The position numbers and the translations under genes were made by a program. 64,000 bases of DNA from NCBI RefSeq assembly GCF_937616625.2, contig NC_065575.1, positions 20,600,001-20,664,000 on the forward strand. Reading direction: 5' to 3'. This DNA is from Mercurialis annua (taxonomy: Eukaryota; Streptophyta; Magnoliopsida; Malpighiales; Euphorbiaceae). A model generated the notes under the pieces. It was not told where the DNA came from. It was given only the letters and a program-made list of their open reading frames with translations, and searched no databases. Shown here piece after piece: positions 50,834-61,796 of the stretch (its first letter is position 1; each line of letters begins with the position of its first letter).

Positions 50834-52014
50834 AAACATTTGGATTAGTTTTGTAACGTTTGTAAACGCTTGGCTTAAATCGCTAAAAGGGTGAAACGTT
50901 CGGTTTTGTTTCGTAACGTATGTAAACGTCTGGCTTAAATCGCTAAAAAGGTGAAACGCTTGGATTTGTTTCGTAATGTTTTTAAACGTTTGGCTTAAAT
51001 TGCTAAGAAGGTGAAACGCTTGGATTTGTTTCGTAACGTTCGCTAAAAAGGTGAAACGTTTGGTTTTGTTTCGTAACGTTTGTAAACGTTTGGCTTAAAT
51101 TGCGAGAAAGGTGACACGTTTGGATTTGTTTTGTAAGCTTTAAAAACTTTTGGCTTAAATCAATAAAAAGGGGAAACGTTTGTATTTGTTTCGTAATTTT
51201 TGTAAACGTTTGGGTTAAATCGCTAAAAAGGTGAGACGTTTGGATTTGTTTCGTAACGTTTGTAAACGTTTGGCTTAAATCGCTAAAAAGGTGACACATT
51301 TGGATTTGTTTCATAACATTTGTAAACATTTGGCTTAAATTGCTAAGAAGGTGAAACGCTTGGATTTGTTTCATAACGTTCGCTAAAAAGGTGAAACGTT
51401 TGGTTTTGTTTCGTAACATTTGTAAACGGTTGGCTTAAATTGCAAGAAAGGTGACACGTTTGGATTTGTTTCGTAACCTTTAAAAACGTTTGGCTTAAGT
51501 CAATAAAAAGGTGAAACATTTGGATTTGTTTCGTAATGTTTGTAAACGTTTGGCTTAAATCGCTAAAAAGATGAGATGTTTGGATTTGTTTTGTAACGTT
51601 TGTAAACGTTTGGCTTAAATCGCTAAAAAGGTGAAACGTTTGGATTTGTTTCGTAACGTTTTTAAACGTTTGGCTTAAAATGATAAAAAGGTGAAACGGT
51701 TGGTTTTGTTTAGTAACGTTTGTAAACGTTTGGCTTAAATTGCTAAAAAGGTGGAACGCTTGGATTTTTTTCGTAACGTTTGTAAACGTTTTGCTTAAAT
51801 TGCGAAAATGGGGAAACGTTTGGATTTGTTTCGTAACATTTGTATACATTTGGATTTATTTCGTAACGTTTGCAAAAGATTGGTTTTTTTTTGTAACGTT
51901 TCTAAACATTTGGCTTAAATCGCTAAAAAGGTGAGAAGTTTGGATTTGTTTCGTAACGTTTGTAAATGTTTGGCCTAAATTGCTAAAAAGGTGACACGCT
52001 TGGATTTGTTTCTT
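50834..52014 (-). repeat. 60-bp satellite array, minus orientation
   Basis: Counterpart of 22429-23268, but longer. A segment of about 320 bp around 51003-51330 is repeated at 51345-51690 with the same truncated monomer (GTTCGCTAAAAAGGTG), a local expansion absent from copy 1. Confidence 0.92.
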
Positions 52015-53877
52015 AAAACGAAACTAAACCAAACGTTTACAAACGCTACTAAACAAATCCAAATATTTCACCTTTTTAGTGATTTAAGCGAAACGTTTAC
52101 AAACATTACAAAAAAATCAAAACGTTTCCCCTTTTTAGAGATTTAAGACAAACGTTTACAAATGTTATGAAACAAATACAAACGTTTCAACTTTTTAGCG
52201 ATTAAAGCCAAACGTTTACAAAGATTATGAAATAAAACCAAACGTTTCTCCTATTAAGCGATTTTAGCCAAACGTTTACAAACGTTACAGAAAAAAAATG
52301 TTTCACCTTTTTAGCGATTTAAGGCGAACGTTTACAAACGTTACGAAAGAAACCAAATGTTTCACCTTTTGAGCGATTTAAGCCAAACGTTTACAAACGT
52401 TACAAAATAAAACCAAAGGCTTAAAACGTCACGAAACAAATCCAAACATTTCATATTTTTTTGCGATTTAAGTTAAACATTTACAAACGTTACGAAACAA
52501 AGCCAAACGTTTGTAAACGTTACGAAACAAATCCAAGCATTTCAACTTTTTAACAATTCAAGCCAAGCGTTTACAAACATTAAGAAACAAAACAAAACGT
52601 TTCACCTTTTTAGCGATTTAAGCCAAACGTTTACAAACGTTACGAAACAAATCCAAACGTTTCACCTTTTTAGCGATTTAAGCCAAACGTTTACAAACGT
52701 TACAAAACAAATCCAAACGTCTCACCTTTTTAGTGATTTAAGCCAAACATTACGAAACAAATCGAAACGTTTCACCTTTTTATTGATTTAAGCCAAACGT
52801 TTACAAAGGTTATGAAACAAATCCAAACGTGTCACCTTTCTTGCAATTTAAGCCAAACGTTTACAAACGTTACGAAACAAAACATAACGTTTCACCTTTT
52901 AGCGAACATTGCGAAACAAATCCAAGCATTTCCCCATTTTAGCGATTTAAGCCATAAGTTATGAAACAAATCCAAAACGTTTCACATTTTTAGCGATTTA
53001 AGCGGAACGTTTACAAACGTTACAAAACAAAACAAAACGTTTCCCCTTTTTAGCGATTAAAGCCAAACGTTTACAAACGTTATGAAATAAATCCAAACGT
53101 TCCCCCATTTAACCGATTTAAGCCAAATGTTTACAAACGTTACGAAACAAATTCAAAGGTTTCCCCTTTTAGCGATTTAAGCCAAACGTTAAAAACGTTA
53201 CGAAACAAATCCAAACGTTTGCCCTTTTGAGCGATTTAAGCCAAACGTTTACAAACGTTACAAAACAAAACCAAACGTTTGCAAACGTTACGAAACAAAT
53301 CCAAGTATTTCAACTTTTAGCAATTTAAGCCAAACGTTTACAAACATTACGAAACAAATACAAACGTGTCACCTTTTTAGCAATTTAAGCCAAACGTTTA
53401 CAAACGTTACAAAACAAATCCAAACGTGTCACCTTTTTAGCGAATTAAGCCAAATGTTAACAGAGGTTATGAAACAAAACCAATCGTTTTGCCTTTTTAA
53501 CGATTTAATCCAAACATTAACAAACATTACGAAAAAATCCAAACGTTTCCCCTTTTTAGCGATTTAAGCGAAACGTTTACTAACGTTACGAAATAAATCT
53601 AAATGTTTCCCCATTTAAGCAATTTATGCCAAACGTTTGCAATCGTTACGAAACAAAATCCAATGTTTCCCCATTTTAGCAATTTAAGTCAAACGTTTAC
53701 AAACGTTACAAAACAAATTCAAACGTTTCACCTTTTTAGCTATTTAAGCCAAACGCTTAAAACGTTATGAAACAAATCCAATCATTTCACCTTTTTAGCG
53801 ATTTAAGCCAAACTTTTAAAACGTTACGAAACAAATCCAAACGTTTCACATTTTTAGCGATTTAAGCCAAACGTTTA
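52015..53877 (+). repeat. 60-bp satellite array, plus orientation, up to the intact element
   Basis: Counterpart of 23269-25535, with the same marker monomers (AAAGCCAAACGTTTGTAAACG at about 52500, AAGTTATGAAACAAATCC at about 52953). It ends at ACGTTTA, where the LTR at 53878 begins. Confidence 0.93.
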
Positions 53878-54283
53878 TGTAATACCCCAAATTATTTTAA
53901 GATAATTACGTCGTGCCACGTGTCGTGATTTCCGATAAATTGAATTAAGGAGAATTTAATTTAATTATATCGGAAATTCAAGAGTAAATTTAATGAGTCA
54001 ATTAGCGGGATTAAAGGAATTAATTTTGAAAATTTGGATGTGGAGGTATTTTGGGGCTAAATTGCAAATTATGCAAAGTTTAGGGGCTAAAGTGCAAATT
54101 AGCCAATTAAGCCCGAAAATAGAGATTTGAGGATTTTCGATGGAAATGTGTATTTTGAGTTAGTATTATTTATTCGGAGATAAATAATACGTATCTGAAT
54201 TAATAGAAAGATTAATTAAATAGGTTTTGGATTAAATTGAAACTTTTGAAAAGTTTCAAGGACCAAAGTGCAAATTAGCCGGT

Positions 54284-54295
54284 TATGTATTAAAA
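54284..54295 (+). promoter_or_regulatory. LTR TATA-like box
   Basis: TATGTATTAAAA follows the block AGGACCAAAGTGCAAATTAGCC shared with the other LTRs, whose aligned bases are a good TATA box or a (TA)n run. The match here is weaker than in those LTRs. Confidence 0.45.
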
Positions 54296-54658
54296 CCCTT
54301 CAGATGAAGGAATGAAAGATCCAGAGTCTTCATTCTTCATCTCTTTCTTATTTCTCTCGCTCCGTTACTTACGGTTTCATCGTTCGATTCCGTTTCTCGT
54401 CCGTTTCCGACGTTCTATAACTCCAAACGATCGTATTTCGACGGGTAATCACGGTAAGCTTGACGTTTTACCGTTTCGTTGATTATATTTTGAGTTATAT
54501 CGATTCAAAGTTTTAGGCCACGAAACGATTTTTATCGTTTTATCGAGTTTAGGATTGATATATAGCGTTTTGAGCTTGGAATATGTGTTTTGGTTGAGTT
54601 TGGAGCGTTTTTGCGTATATAGCAGGTCGGAAACCCAGGAAATCGATTCCGGGGGATC

Positions 54659-54859
54659 GTGCACGACAGTACACGATCGTGTACTGTGGTACACGAACGT
54701 GTACTTGTGGTACACGAACGTGTACCATCAATGGTACACGAACGTGTACCATCAATGGTACACGAACGTGTACCGAGGTACACGAACGTGTACCAACATT
54801 GGGTACACGAACGTGTACCAAGGTACACGAACGTGTACCTCCCTGCACGAGCGTGCACC
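54659..54859 (+). repeat. Palindrome array GGTACACGAACGTGTACC, 5' LTR
   Basis: Seven copies of ACACGAACGTGTAC, most with full arms GGTACACG/CGTGTACC around AA. A first variant ACACGATCGTGTAC precedes them and a last variant TGCACGAGCGTGCA follows. Linkers are 2-8 bases, and two consecutive 24-bp direct units (with ATCAAT) are identical. Confidence 0.93.
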
Positions 54860-55369
54860 CTTCGATTCTCGCACCCTGAATCTTCGTACCTCGGTTGAAT
54901 TAATGGAATTCACGTATTGAATCGGAAATCGAATAGTAGTTAACCTAATGAGGTTATAAGAAGATTGAATTGGAAGTAATTTACGATCCATAAACGAATT
55001 TGATATCGTTTAATGGGATATGCGTGAGAAGCACGACGATTAGTAAGAGTTCAATGTGTCGAGTCTCGAGTCTAGAGTCAATCTTAGAATAGGATTCTAA
55101 TGTAAGTCAAATGTTTTGAAATGGTTTTAGATCCAGCGAGGCAGGAAGGAGCTGGACCAGGAGCTCGGGAAGCTTGACGTTTCTAAAGCCCCGACGTATT
55201 TTTGGATAAGCGTTTTCTGTGAGTTTATACGATTTGCTTTTAAAGTATTTATCTAAGCAATTATTTCATATTGCTTTATATTGGAATTGCATGTTTTATA
55301 TGTGAAACGTTTTTATGAATTGCGCATATGTTTGATTTGAAACCGGTATTGATCCGATGGAACGTGCTA

Positions 55370-55548
55370 CCTATTGGGCGACAATAGGACTGTGTGATCA
55401 CCAGTTTTGATATAACTCAGCTGGGAGCTGATGATGAATATGAAATTTACGATTGAGTTATGATTTAGATACGCAGAGTGAACTCGGCTACGGTGTAGCC
55501 TGGAAGTCCCCGTATCTAGTGGCTGGGCCACCAGCGAGTTGGACTCGC
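55370..55548 (+). promoter_or_regulatory. Conserved RNA-type hairpin cluster, element C LTR
   Basis: CCTATTG/CAATAGG at 55370-55388; GGCTAC-GGT-GTAGCC at 55486-55500; GTGGC-TGG-GCCAC at 55519-55531; GCGAGT-TGG-ACTCGC at 55534-55548. Stem changes relative to the LTR at 222 come in complementary pairs. A conserved unpaired word, CTGTGTGATCACCAGT, follows the first stem. Confidence 0.62.
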
Positions 55549-56127
55549 GATTGATATTTATGATTGGGTTGATCGATTGATTATTAGTATGTTTGAGGAT
55601 TAAGGTTTCAATCGGATCTTGTACTTGGCTACATATGATTGATTACGACTTTATGTTTTATTTGAATACTTATCAGTAAATGTATGAACTCACTCAGTAT
55701 ATCCCCATATACTGACCCCTCACAGATTTCCTTTCAGGATAAAGACGCTTTGAAGCAACGGACTTCTATCCTACTTCCAGAAGTCTGTATTTTTGAGTAT
55801 GTAAAGAAACAGTACTTTACTCTTAGAGCTGCAGTAGATAAGTATTTTGTGAGTCAGCTGTAATATATAGTTTTATGTAAATATTACTCTAACGTTTTAA
55901 AGTTTTAAACGTTTTACGCTTGCTGCGTTATTTATATATGGTGACTGCCAGAGGATATGTGTGCCTGGCATGTGTGCTTCTGCATGACACCTGTTTGCTT
56001 ATGTCATGCATGACGTTTACATTTCGCGAAAAATTATTTTACGTTTTTAGGCTTGCTACGGGTTTCGGAGCAACCACTCCCATTCCCTAGCGCCGGTCTC
56101 GGCTCTGAGATTGGGTCGTGACAATGT

Positions 56128-56139
56128 TGGTATCAGAGC
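56128..56139 (+). other. Primer-binding site, initiator tRNA-Met type (element C)
   Basis: TGGTATCAGAGC, four bases after the LTR end. It is complementary to the 3' end of plant initiator tRNA-Met and primes minus-strand DNA synthesis. Confidence 0.93.
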
Positions 56140-56391
56140 ATGGTCCAGTTACCATTGCTTATGTTAGAAGAGTGATTGATTTTCTTAGGGTTCTACTGCA
56201 GCACATAGGACTCGAGTCTTGTCTTGTCTTTGTTACGTATTCGTTTGATTTTCAAACTTTCAGCTTTCCCTCTAGGATGTGAGTCTGTCTTATGTGTGTG
56301 TTCGCTTGTGATGAGATGCGCGTTTATTACGGTATGCGTTTGCGATAATATGCGGTTATGTGGCTAAGTAACGCTGTTTGTCTTGGTCAGG

Positions 56392-59300
56392 ATGTCTGAC
56401 CAACGACAAGAAGTAGAGCGAGCTGCCGCTGCAGCACGTAATGTTATAGAAAGGGCGCATGACGTCCATCCAGAAGCTCAAGATGAGTCTTCTGTTCACG
56501 GAGGAGGAGGTGGCCAAGAGGCCCAGGCGCAGGCACCAGGAGTGCAAGCGCAAGCCCATCAACCTAATGTTGTGGGTTTTGATCTGAATCAGTTTCTTAC
56601 GGGAATTGCGGCTATGCAAGCCAATCAGGCTGAGGTGCAGAATATGCATCGTGAGCAACTACAGCAGCAACAGTTGCGTAATGTGGCTTTCACTGACCGA
56701 GATATCGTCTTGGCTTATATGCGCCTTAAGCCAACTAAGTTTGACAGCACAGGCGATGCTCTCGATTTCCTCGAAGAAGTAGAACGTAATGCTCGACGCC
56801 TGCAAGCTAATGAGAGACAGACCATCATTATGGTGGAAATGTCATTGAAAGGACCTGCGAAAGATTGGTTTCAGCAGCATATTCAGCCAACCATGGATAC
56901 TATGACCTGGGCTGAATTTGCAAACCACTTTAGGGAATACTTTTTACCTTATGCGGTGACGGAGAGTTATCGTAGTCAGTGGTTGACCCTAAGTAGAGGC
57001 AATCGATCTGTGCAAGAGTATGTGACGGAGTTCACCAGAGTGAGTAGGTTTGCACCAGACCTGACTACAGACCCTGTTAGAGTGAACTCGAGGTTTGTAG
57101 AGGGTCTGGGAGCGGAATTTGTGAGTCTGACGTCTGATATCGGAAGAACCTTAGTGCAACTGATTGATAGTGCTAGGCAAATGGAAGTTTCTCTGATTCG
57201 TTTTGGAAGAATTCCTGACCCTTCCAATGTTGCGCCTGTGAGAGATACTGTGTTTCGCAGCGCACATAGCGCACCTACCCGATCATATGCTGGGAGTTAT
57301 TCTCGACCTCCATCACGTCAACAGAGAAATAAGAGAGCTCGGTATGGAACTAGAGTCAGTACTTCAGGCACCGGATTTAGTGCCAGATCGATGAGCGACA
57401 TGGGAGGCGGAGTTCCTTTATGTCTGAACTGTAATAGGAGGCACTACGGCGCGTGTTACACTGCTAGTGGAGCATGTTTTAATTGTGGTCAACGGGGCCA
57501 TTTCGCTAGAGACTGTCCGAGGCAGATGCCTCAAGGCTCGATGACTACTGTAGTACAGCCTTCTTATCAGCAGCAGAGAACCGCGCAGCAGATAGCGTCA
57601 GGATATGATCAGACTGGAAGTACCTTTACTGGCCAGAGAGGCCGTGGCTATGGAAATCGTGGAGGAAGAAACGGCGGAGGACGCGGTACTGGCCAGACTT
57701 CGCAGGCTGGCGGGAGTCAAGCTAGGGTCTTTGCACTGAATCCTCAGGAGGCTCAGGCTTCCAATGCAGTGGTGCAAGGTACCTTTCCTATCGCTTCTCA
57801 AGACGCATTAATTTTATTTGATCCGGGCGCTACGCATTCGTTTGTTTCGCCTAGTTTTGCTAGTAAGTTAGGAGTGCAACCAGCGTATCTTAGGAATCCT
57901 TTATCCGTAGCTACCCCAGTTGGAGAAAGTGTGGAAGTTAGTATCGTTTATCCGTCCTGTCCTGTGAAAGTTCAAGGACGAGATTTATTAGTTGACTTGA
58001 TTTTACTCGAGGTTTTAGCTTTTGACGTCATACTGGGAATGGATTGGCTAGCTCAACACTACGCCAATGTGGATTGTCGAAAGAAGACGGTGACGTTTAA
58101 CACGCCTGGAATTGAAGCGGTTTTAATTCAGGGCGATAAGATAGAATCTTCTACGAGTATTATTTCAGCCATTAAAGCTTGTAATATGTTGAAGAAGGGA
58201 TGTCAAGGATTCTTAGCAGTAGTACGAGACGTGGAGAAGAAAAGTGTAAATTTGAGTGACGTGCCAGTTGTGTCGGAATATCCAGACGTCTTTCCAGAGG
58301 AATTACCTGGATTACCCCCAGATCGTGAGATTGAATTTTGTATCGAATTGGCTCCTGGCACAAAGCCGATATCGATACCTCCTTATCGTATGGCGCCAGC
58401 AGAGCTTAAAGAACTTAAGGATCAGCTAGAAGAATTGTTTGATCGTGGTTTCATCAGACCGAGTGTATCCCCGTGGGGTGCACCAGTGTTGTTCGTGAAA
58501 AAGAAGGATGGATCGCTTCGACTATGTATCGATTATCGACAGCTGAATAAGGTGACGATTAAGAATAAGTATCCGTTACCTAGAATCGACGATTTGTTCG
58601 ATCAGTTACAAGGAGCGAAGTTTTTCTCCAAGATTGATCTAAGATCAGGCTATCATCAATTGAAGATTCGTAACGATGACATACAAAAGACTGCTTTCCG
58701 AACTCGATATGGACATTATGAGTTCCTCGTTATGTCATTCGGATTGACGAACGCCCCAGCAGCCTTCATGGATTTGATGAATAGAATATTCAAACCATAC
58801 TTGGATCAGTTCGTGATCGTATTTATCGACGATATTTTAATCTATTCGAGTACAGAAAAAGAGCACGCTCAACATCTGCGGATAGTACTACAGAAGCTAA
58901 GAGAGCATCAGCTTTACGCCAAATTCTCTAAATGTGAATTTTGGCTAACGGAAGTGGCTTTCTTAGGTCATGTGGTTTCACAAAGCGGCATTAAGGTTGA
59001 TCCAAAGAAGATTGAAGCTGTGATAGAATGGAAGCGGCCTGAATCGGTTACAGAAGTTAGAAGTTTCCTTGGTTTAGCAGGGTACTACAGAAGATTTGTA
59101 CAAGATTTTTCAAAGATCGCTGTACCTTTGACGAAGCTAACTCAAAAGAACGCGAAATTCAATTGGACGGACCAATGTGAACTCAGTTTTCTGAAACTGA
59201 AAAAGTGTCTGACAACGGCACCAGTCTTAGCGTTACCAGAAGGAACGGAAGGATTCACAGTTTACTGTGACGCGTCAAGAGTTGGACTAGGATGTGTCCT

Positions 59301-60114
59301 TATGCAACACGGTCGAGTGATTGCATACGCTTCGCGACAGCTCAAGAAGCACGAAACGAACTATCCGACGCATGATCTAGAATTAGCGGCGGTGATCTTC
59401 GCGCTAAAGATCTGGAGACATTATTTATACGGCGCTACGTGCGAGATCTTTACAGATCATAAGAGTCTCAAGTACATTTTTGACCAACGAGAGTTAAACC
59501 TCAGACAGCGGAGATGGATGGAATTACTGAAAGATTACGACTGCACGATACAATACCATCCAGGCAAGGCCAACGTAGTGGCAGATGCCTTAAGCAGGAA
59601 GTCGGCAGGAAGTCTCACGCACGTTATAACGATATGGCGGAGGCCATTAATTAAAGAAATTCATGCGATGTTTAGCCAAGGGGTTGAGTTTGAGATTTCA
59701 TCTCTCGGAAACCTAATGGCTCAGTTAACGATACGATCGACGTTGATAGACCAGATCAAAGAATTGCAAGCAGACGACCCTCAATTGAAGCATCTAATTG
59801 AGGAAGTTCAACAAGGAAAGAGTCAAGATTTCAGTATCGTCAACGGAATCTTGAAATACGGCAGTCGAATGTGCGTTCCAGATGTGGAAAACTTAAAACA
59901 GAAGATCATGGAGGAGACTCATGGAACGATCTATAGCGTTCATCCTGGTTCCACGAAGATGTACCACGACATCAAATCAACGTATTGGTGGAGCGGAATG
60001 AAGAAAGACATCGCAGAGTTCGTGGCGAAATGCCCGACTTGTCAGCAAGTCAAATTGGAGCATCAGCGACCTTACGGATTTCTTCAGCCGTTACCCATCC
60101 CGGAGTGGAAGTAG
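56392..60114 (+). CDS. Gag-PR-RT-RNaseH-IN(N-term) polyprotein, ends at in-frame TAG
   Basis: The ATG at 56392 opens 1240 codons. Approximate residues: gag core 114-225; an atypical CX2CX3HX3C motif ([12 protein letters not shown]) before the classic zinc knuckle [14 protein letters not shown] at 362-375; Gly/Arg-rich linker 400-440; aspartic protease DPGAT at 477-481 (DPG is a common plant-element variant, so not read as damage); RT with FIDD at 811-814; RNase H with first Asp at 960 and TDHKS, VADALSR further on; IN zinc finger H1177, H1184, C1214, C1217. TAG at 60112-60114 sits where related copies in this window have Trp (EWKW/EWMW), just before the first catalytic Asp of integrase. The product would contain capsid, protease, RT and RNase H but no IN core. 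Confidence 0.93.
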   Translation: MSDQRQEVERAAAAARNVIERAHDVHPEAQDESSVHGGGGGQEAQAQAPGVQAQAHQPNVVGFDLNQFLTGIAAMQANQAEVQNMHREQLQQQQLRNVAFTDRDIVLAYMRLKPTKFDSTGDALDFLEEVERNARRLQANERQTIIMVEMSLKGPAKDWFQQHIQPTMDTMTWAEFANHFREYFLPYAVTESYRSQWLTLSRGNRSVQEYVTEFTRVSRFAPDLTTDPVRVNSRFVEGLGAEFVSLTSDIGRTLVQLIDSARQMEVSLIRFGRIPDPSNVAPVRDTVFRSAHSAPTRSYAGSYSRPPSRQQRNKRARYGTRVSTSGTGFSARSMSDMGGGVPLCLNCNRRHYGACYTASGACFNCGQRGHFARDCPRQMPQGSMTTVVQPSYQQQRTAQQIASGYDQTGSTFTGQRGRGYGNRGGRNGGGRGTGQTSQAGGSQARVFALNPQEAQASNAVVQGTFPIASQDALILFDPGATHSFVSPSFASKLGVQPAYLRNPLSVATPVGESVEVSIVYPSCPVKVQGRDLLVDLILLEVLAFDVILGMDWLAQHYANVDCRKKTVTFNTPGIEAVLIQGDKIESSTSIISAIKACNMLKKGCQGFLAVVRDVEKKSVNLSDVPVVSEYPDVFPEELPGLPPDREIEFCIELAPGTKPISIPPYRMAPAELKELKDQLEELFDRGFIRPSVSPWGAPVLFVKKKDGSLRLCIDYRQLNKVTIKNKYPLPRIDDLFDQLQGAKFFSKIDLRSGYHQLKIRNDDIQKTAFRTRYGHYEFLVMSFGLTNAPAAFMDLMNRIFKPYLDQFVIVFIDDILIYSSTEKEHAQHLRIVLQKLREHQLYAKFSKCEFWLTEVAFLGHVVSQSGIKVDPKKIEAVIEWKRPESVTEVRSFLGLAGYYRRFVQDFSKIAVPLTKLTQKNAKFNWTDQCELSFLKLKKCLTTAPVLALPEGTEGFTVYCDASRVGLGCVLMQHGRVIAYASRQLKKHETNYPTHDLELAAVIFALKIWRHYLYGATCEIFTDHKSLKYIFDQRELNLRQRRWMELLKDYDCTIQYHPGKANVVADALSRKSAGSLTHVITIWRRPLIKEIHAMFSQGVEFEISSLGNLMAQLTIRSTLIDQIKELQADDPQLKHLIEEVQQGKSQDFSIVNGILKYGSRMCVPDVENLKQKIMEETHGTIYSVHPGSTKMYHDIKSTYWWSGMKKDIAEFVAKCPTCQQVKLEHQRPYGFLQPLPIPEWK

Positions 60115-61209
60115 GAGCAGATCACGATGGATTTCGTAATCGGTTTACCCAAGACGCAGAAAGGGTTCGACTCTATTTGGGTAATTGTGGATCGTTTGAC
60201 GAAGTCAGCACACTTCATACCTATCAAGACGACGTATTCTGCAGCAAAGTTAGCAGAGATCTACATCGATAAAATCGTAAGCCTACACGGAGTTCCCGTG
60301 TCAATCGTTTCAGATAGAGGTTCCGTATTTACCTCTCATTTCTGGAAAAGCTTACAAGACGCGTTAGGAACACGATTGAATTTTAGCACCGCGTTTCATC
60401 CCCAGACAGATGGCCAGTCTGAGCGGACGATTCAAACGTTAGAAGATATGCTTCGACTTTGCGTATTAGACTTCGGAGGTAGTTGGGATACGTACCTACC
60501 CCTAGTCGAGTTTGCCTACAACAACAGCTATCATTCAAGCATCGAGATGGCTCCTTACGAAGCATTGTACGGGCGAAAATGTCGATCTCCTATTTGTTGG
60601 GACGAAGTCGGTGAGCGAAAGCTCACTGGAGCAGAGATTATCCAGATTACGTCAGAAAAAGTTCCGTTGATAAAGCAGCGTTTGAATACTGCTTCTAGTC
60701 GACAGAAGAGTTACGCGGACCCCAAGAGGAAGGATATCGAATTTCAGCTCGGAGACTACGTGTTTCTCAAAGTATCACCGATGAAGGGAGTAATTCGTTT
60801 TGGAAAGAAGGGCAAACTAGCTCCGAGATATGTCGGACCTTACCAGATTGTAGAGCGCATAGGCTCTGTTGCCTACAAGCTAGACTTGCCACAGGAGATG
60901 TCGCAAATTCATCCTGTCTTTCATATTTCCATGCTTCGGAAATATGTACCAGACCCTTCTCGAATAATTCAACCACAAGTGGTGGACGTGAGCGAGGAAC
61001 TAACTTACGAAGAGCGGCCAGTGCAGATTATCGACACGCAAATACGACAATTACGAACGAAGAGGATTCCAATGGTGAAAGTTCTTTGGAGAAGTCAATC
61101 CGTAGAAGAGTGCACGTGGGAGACAGAAGAGGATATGCGGCAGAAGTATCCATATCTATTTACTCAAGGTACGTGGCTAATTTTAAATTCGAGGACGAAT
61201 TTATTTTAA
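60115..61209 (+). pseudogene. Integrase core and chromodomain-like tail, downstream of TAG
   Basis: It is in the same frame as the upstream polyprotein, with ATG at 60127 and open to TAA at 61207-61209. Numbering from the upstream ATG: catalytic Asp 1247 (MDF), Asp 1308 (SDRG), Glu 1344 (DGQSERT), a DD35E arrangement; GPY/F-like module at about 1482-1500; chromodomain-like tail from about 1561 (KVLW...EECTWETEEDMRQKYPYLF). All catalytic residues are intact, so the single upstream stop is the only coding lesion I see. The stop codon overlaps the start of the polypurine tract. Confidence 0.9.
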
Positions 61210-61220
61210 GGGGGGGTGAA
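61204..61220 (+). other. Polypurine tract of element C
   Basis: TTTTAAGGGGGGGTGAA directly before TGTAATACCCC. It overlaps the polyprotein TAA. Confidence 0.9.
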
Positions 61221-61796
61221 TGTAATACCCCAAAATATTTTAAGATAATTACGTCGTGCCACGTGTCGTGATTTCCGATAAATTGAATTAAGGAGAATTT
61301 AATTTAATTATATCGGAAATTCAAGAGTAAATTTAATGAGTCAATTAGCGGGATTAAAGGAATTAATTTTGAAAATTTGGATGTGGAGGTATTTTGGGGC
61401 TAAATTGCAAATTATGCAAAGTTTAGGGGCTAAAGTGCAAATTAGCCAATTAAGCCCGAAAATAGAGATTTGAGGATTTTCGATGGAAATGTGTATTTTG
61501 AGTTAGTATTATTTATTCGGAGATAAATAATACGTATCTGAATTAATAGAAAGATTAATTAAATAGGTTTTGGATTAAATTGAAACTTTTGAAAAGTTTC
61601 AAGGACCAAAGTGCAAATTAGCCGGTTATGTATTAAAACCCTTCAGATGAAGGAATGAAAGATCCAGAGTCTTCATTCTTCATCTCTTTCTTCTTTCTCT
61701 CGCTCCGTTACTTACGGTTTCATCGTTCGATTCCGTTTCTCGTCCGTTTCCGACGTTCTATAACTCCAAACGATCGTATTTCGACGGGTAATCACG

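Larger units (their letters stand above)
54454..55737 (+). other. Predicted LTR leader intron (element C, 5' LTR)
   Basis: Donor ACG/GTAAGC at 54454, branch-type CTGAC at 55712-55716, acceptor ATTTCCTTTCAG/G ending at 55737. Length 1284 bp. The same signals are present in the 3' LTR (61797 and 63056). The preceding 150 bases are rich in TCT/CTC and read like a plant 5' UTR. The span carries the palindromes and all conserved hairpins. Confidence 0.58.
53878..56123 (+). repeat. 5' LTR of element C
   Basis: 2246 bp, TGTAATACCCC to GGGTCGTGACA. Contents in order: TATA-like TATGTATTAAAA (54284-54295), leader exon with CT-rich sequence, donor ACG/GTAAGC (54454), palindrome array (54659-54859), hairpin 55370-55388, three-hairpin cluster 55486-55548, hairpin/branch site 55695-55716, acceptor TTTCAG/G (AG 55736-55737), U5. 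Confidence 0.95.

Noticed and set aside
54555..54920. Open frames on both strands through the palindrome array (VHERVP/YTNVY repeats)
   Set aside because: They arise from the periodic GGTACACGAACGTGTACC units, overlap each other in several frames and lie in an LTR. No protein family resemblance.
56128..56139. tRNA gene
   Set aside because: Only the 12-base PBS complementary to the initiator tRNA-Met 3' end is present; no cloverleaf.
57820..57834. Protease motif DPGAT as a damaging change from D-S/T-G
   Set aside because: Element B also has DPG and such variants are, to my knowledge, common in plant Ty3/gypsy elements. Not counted as a lesion.
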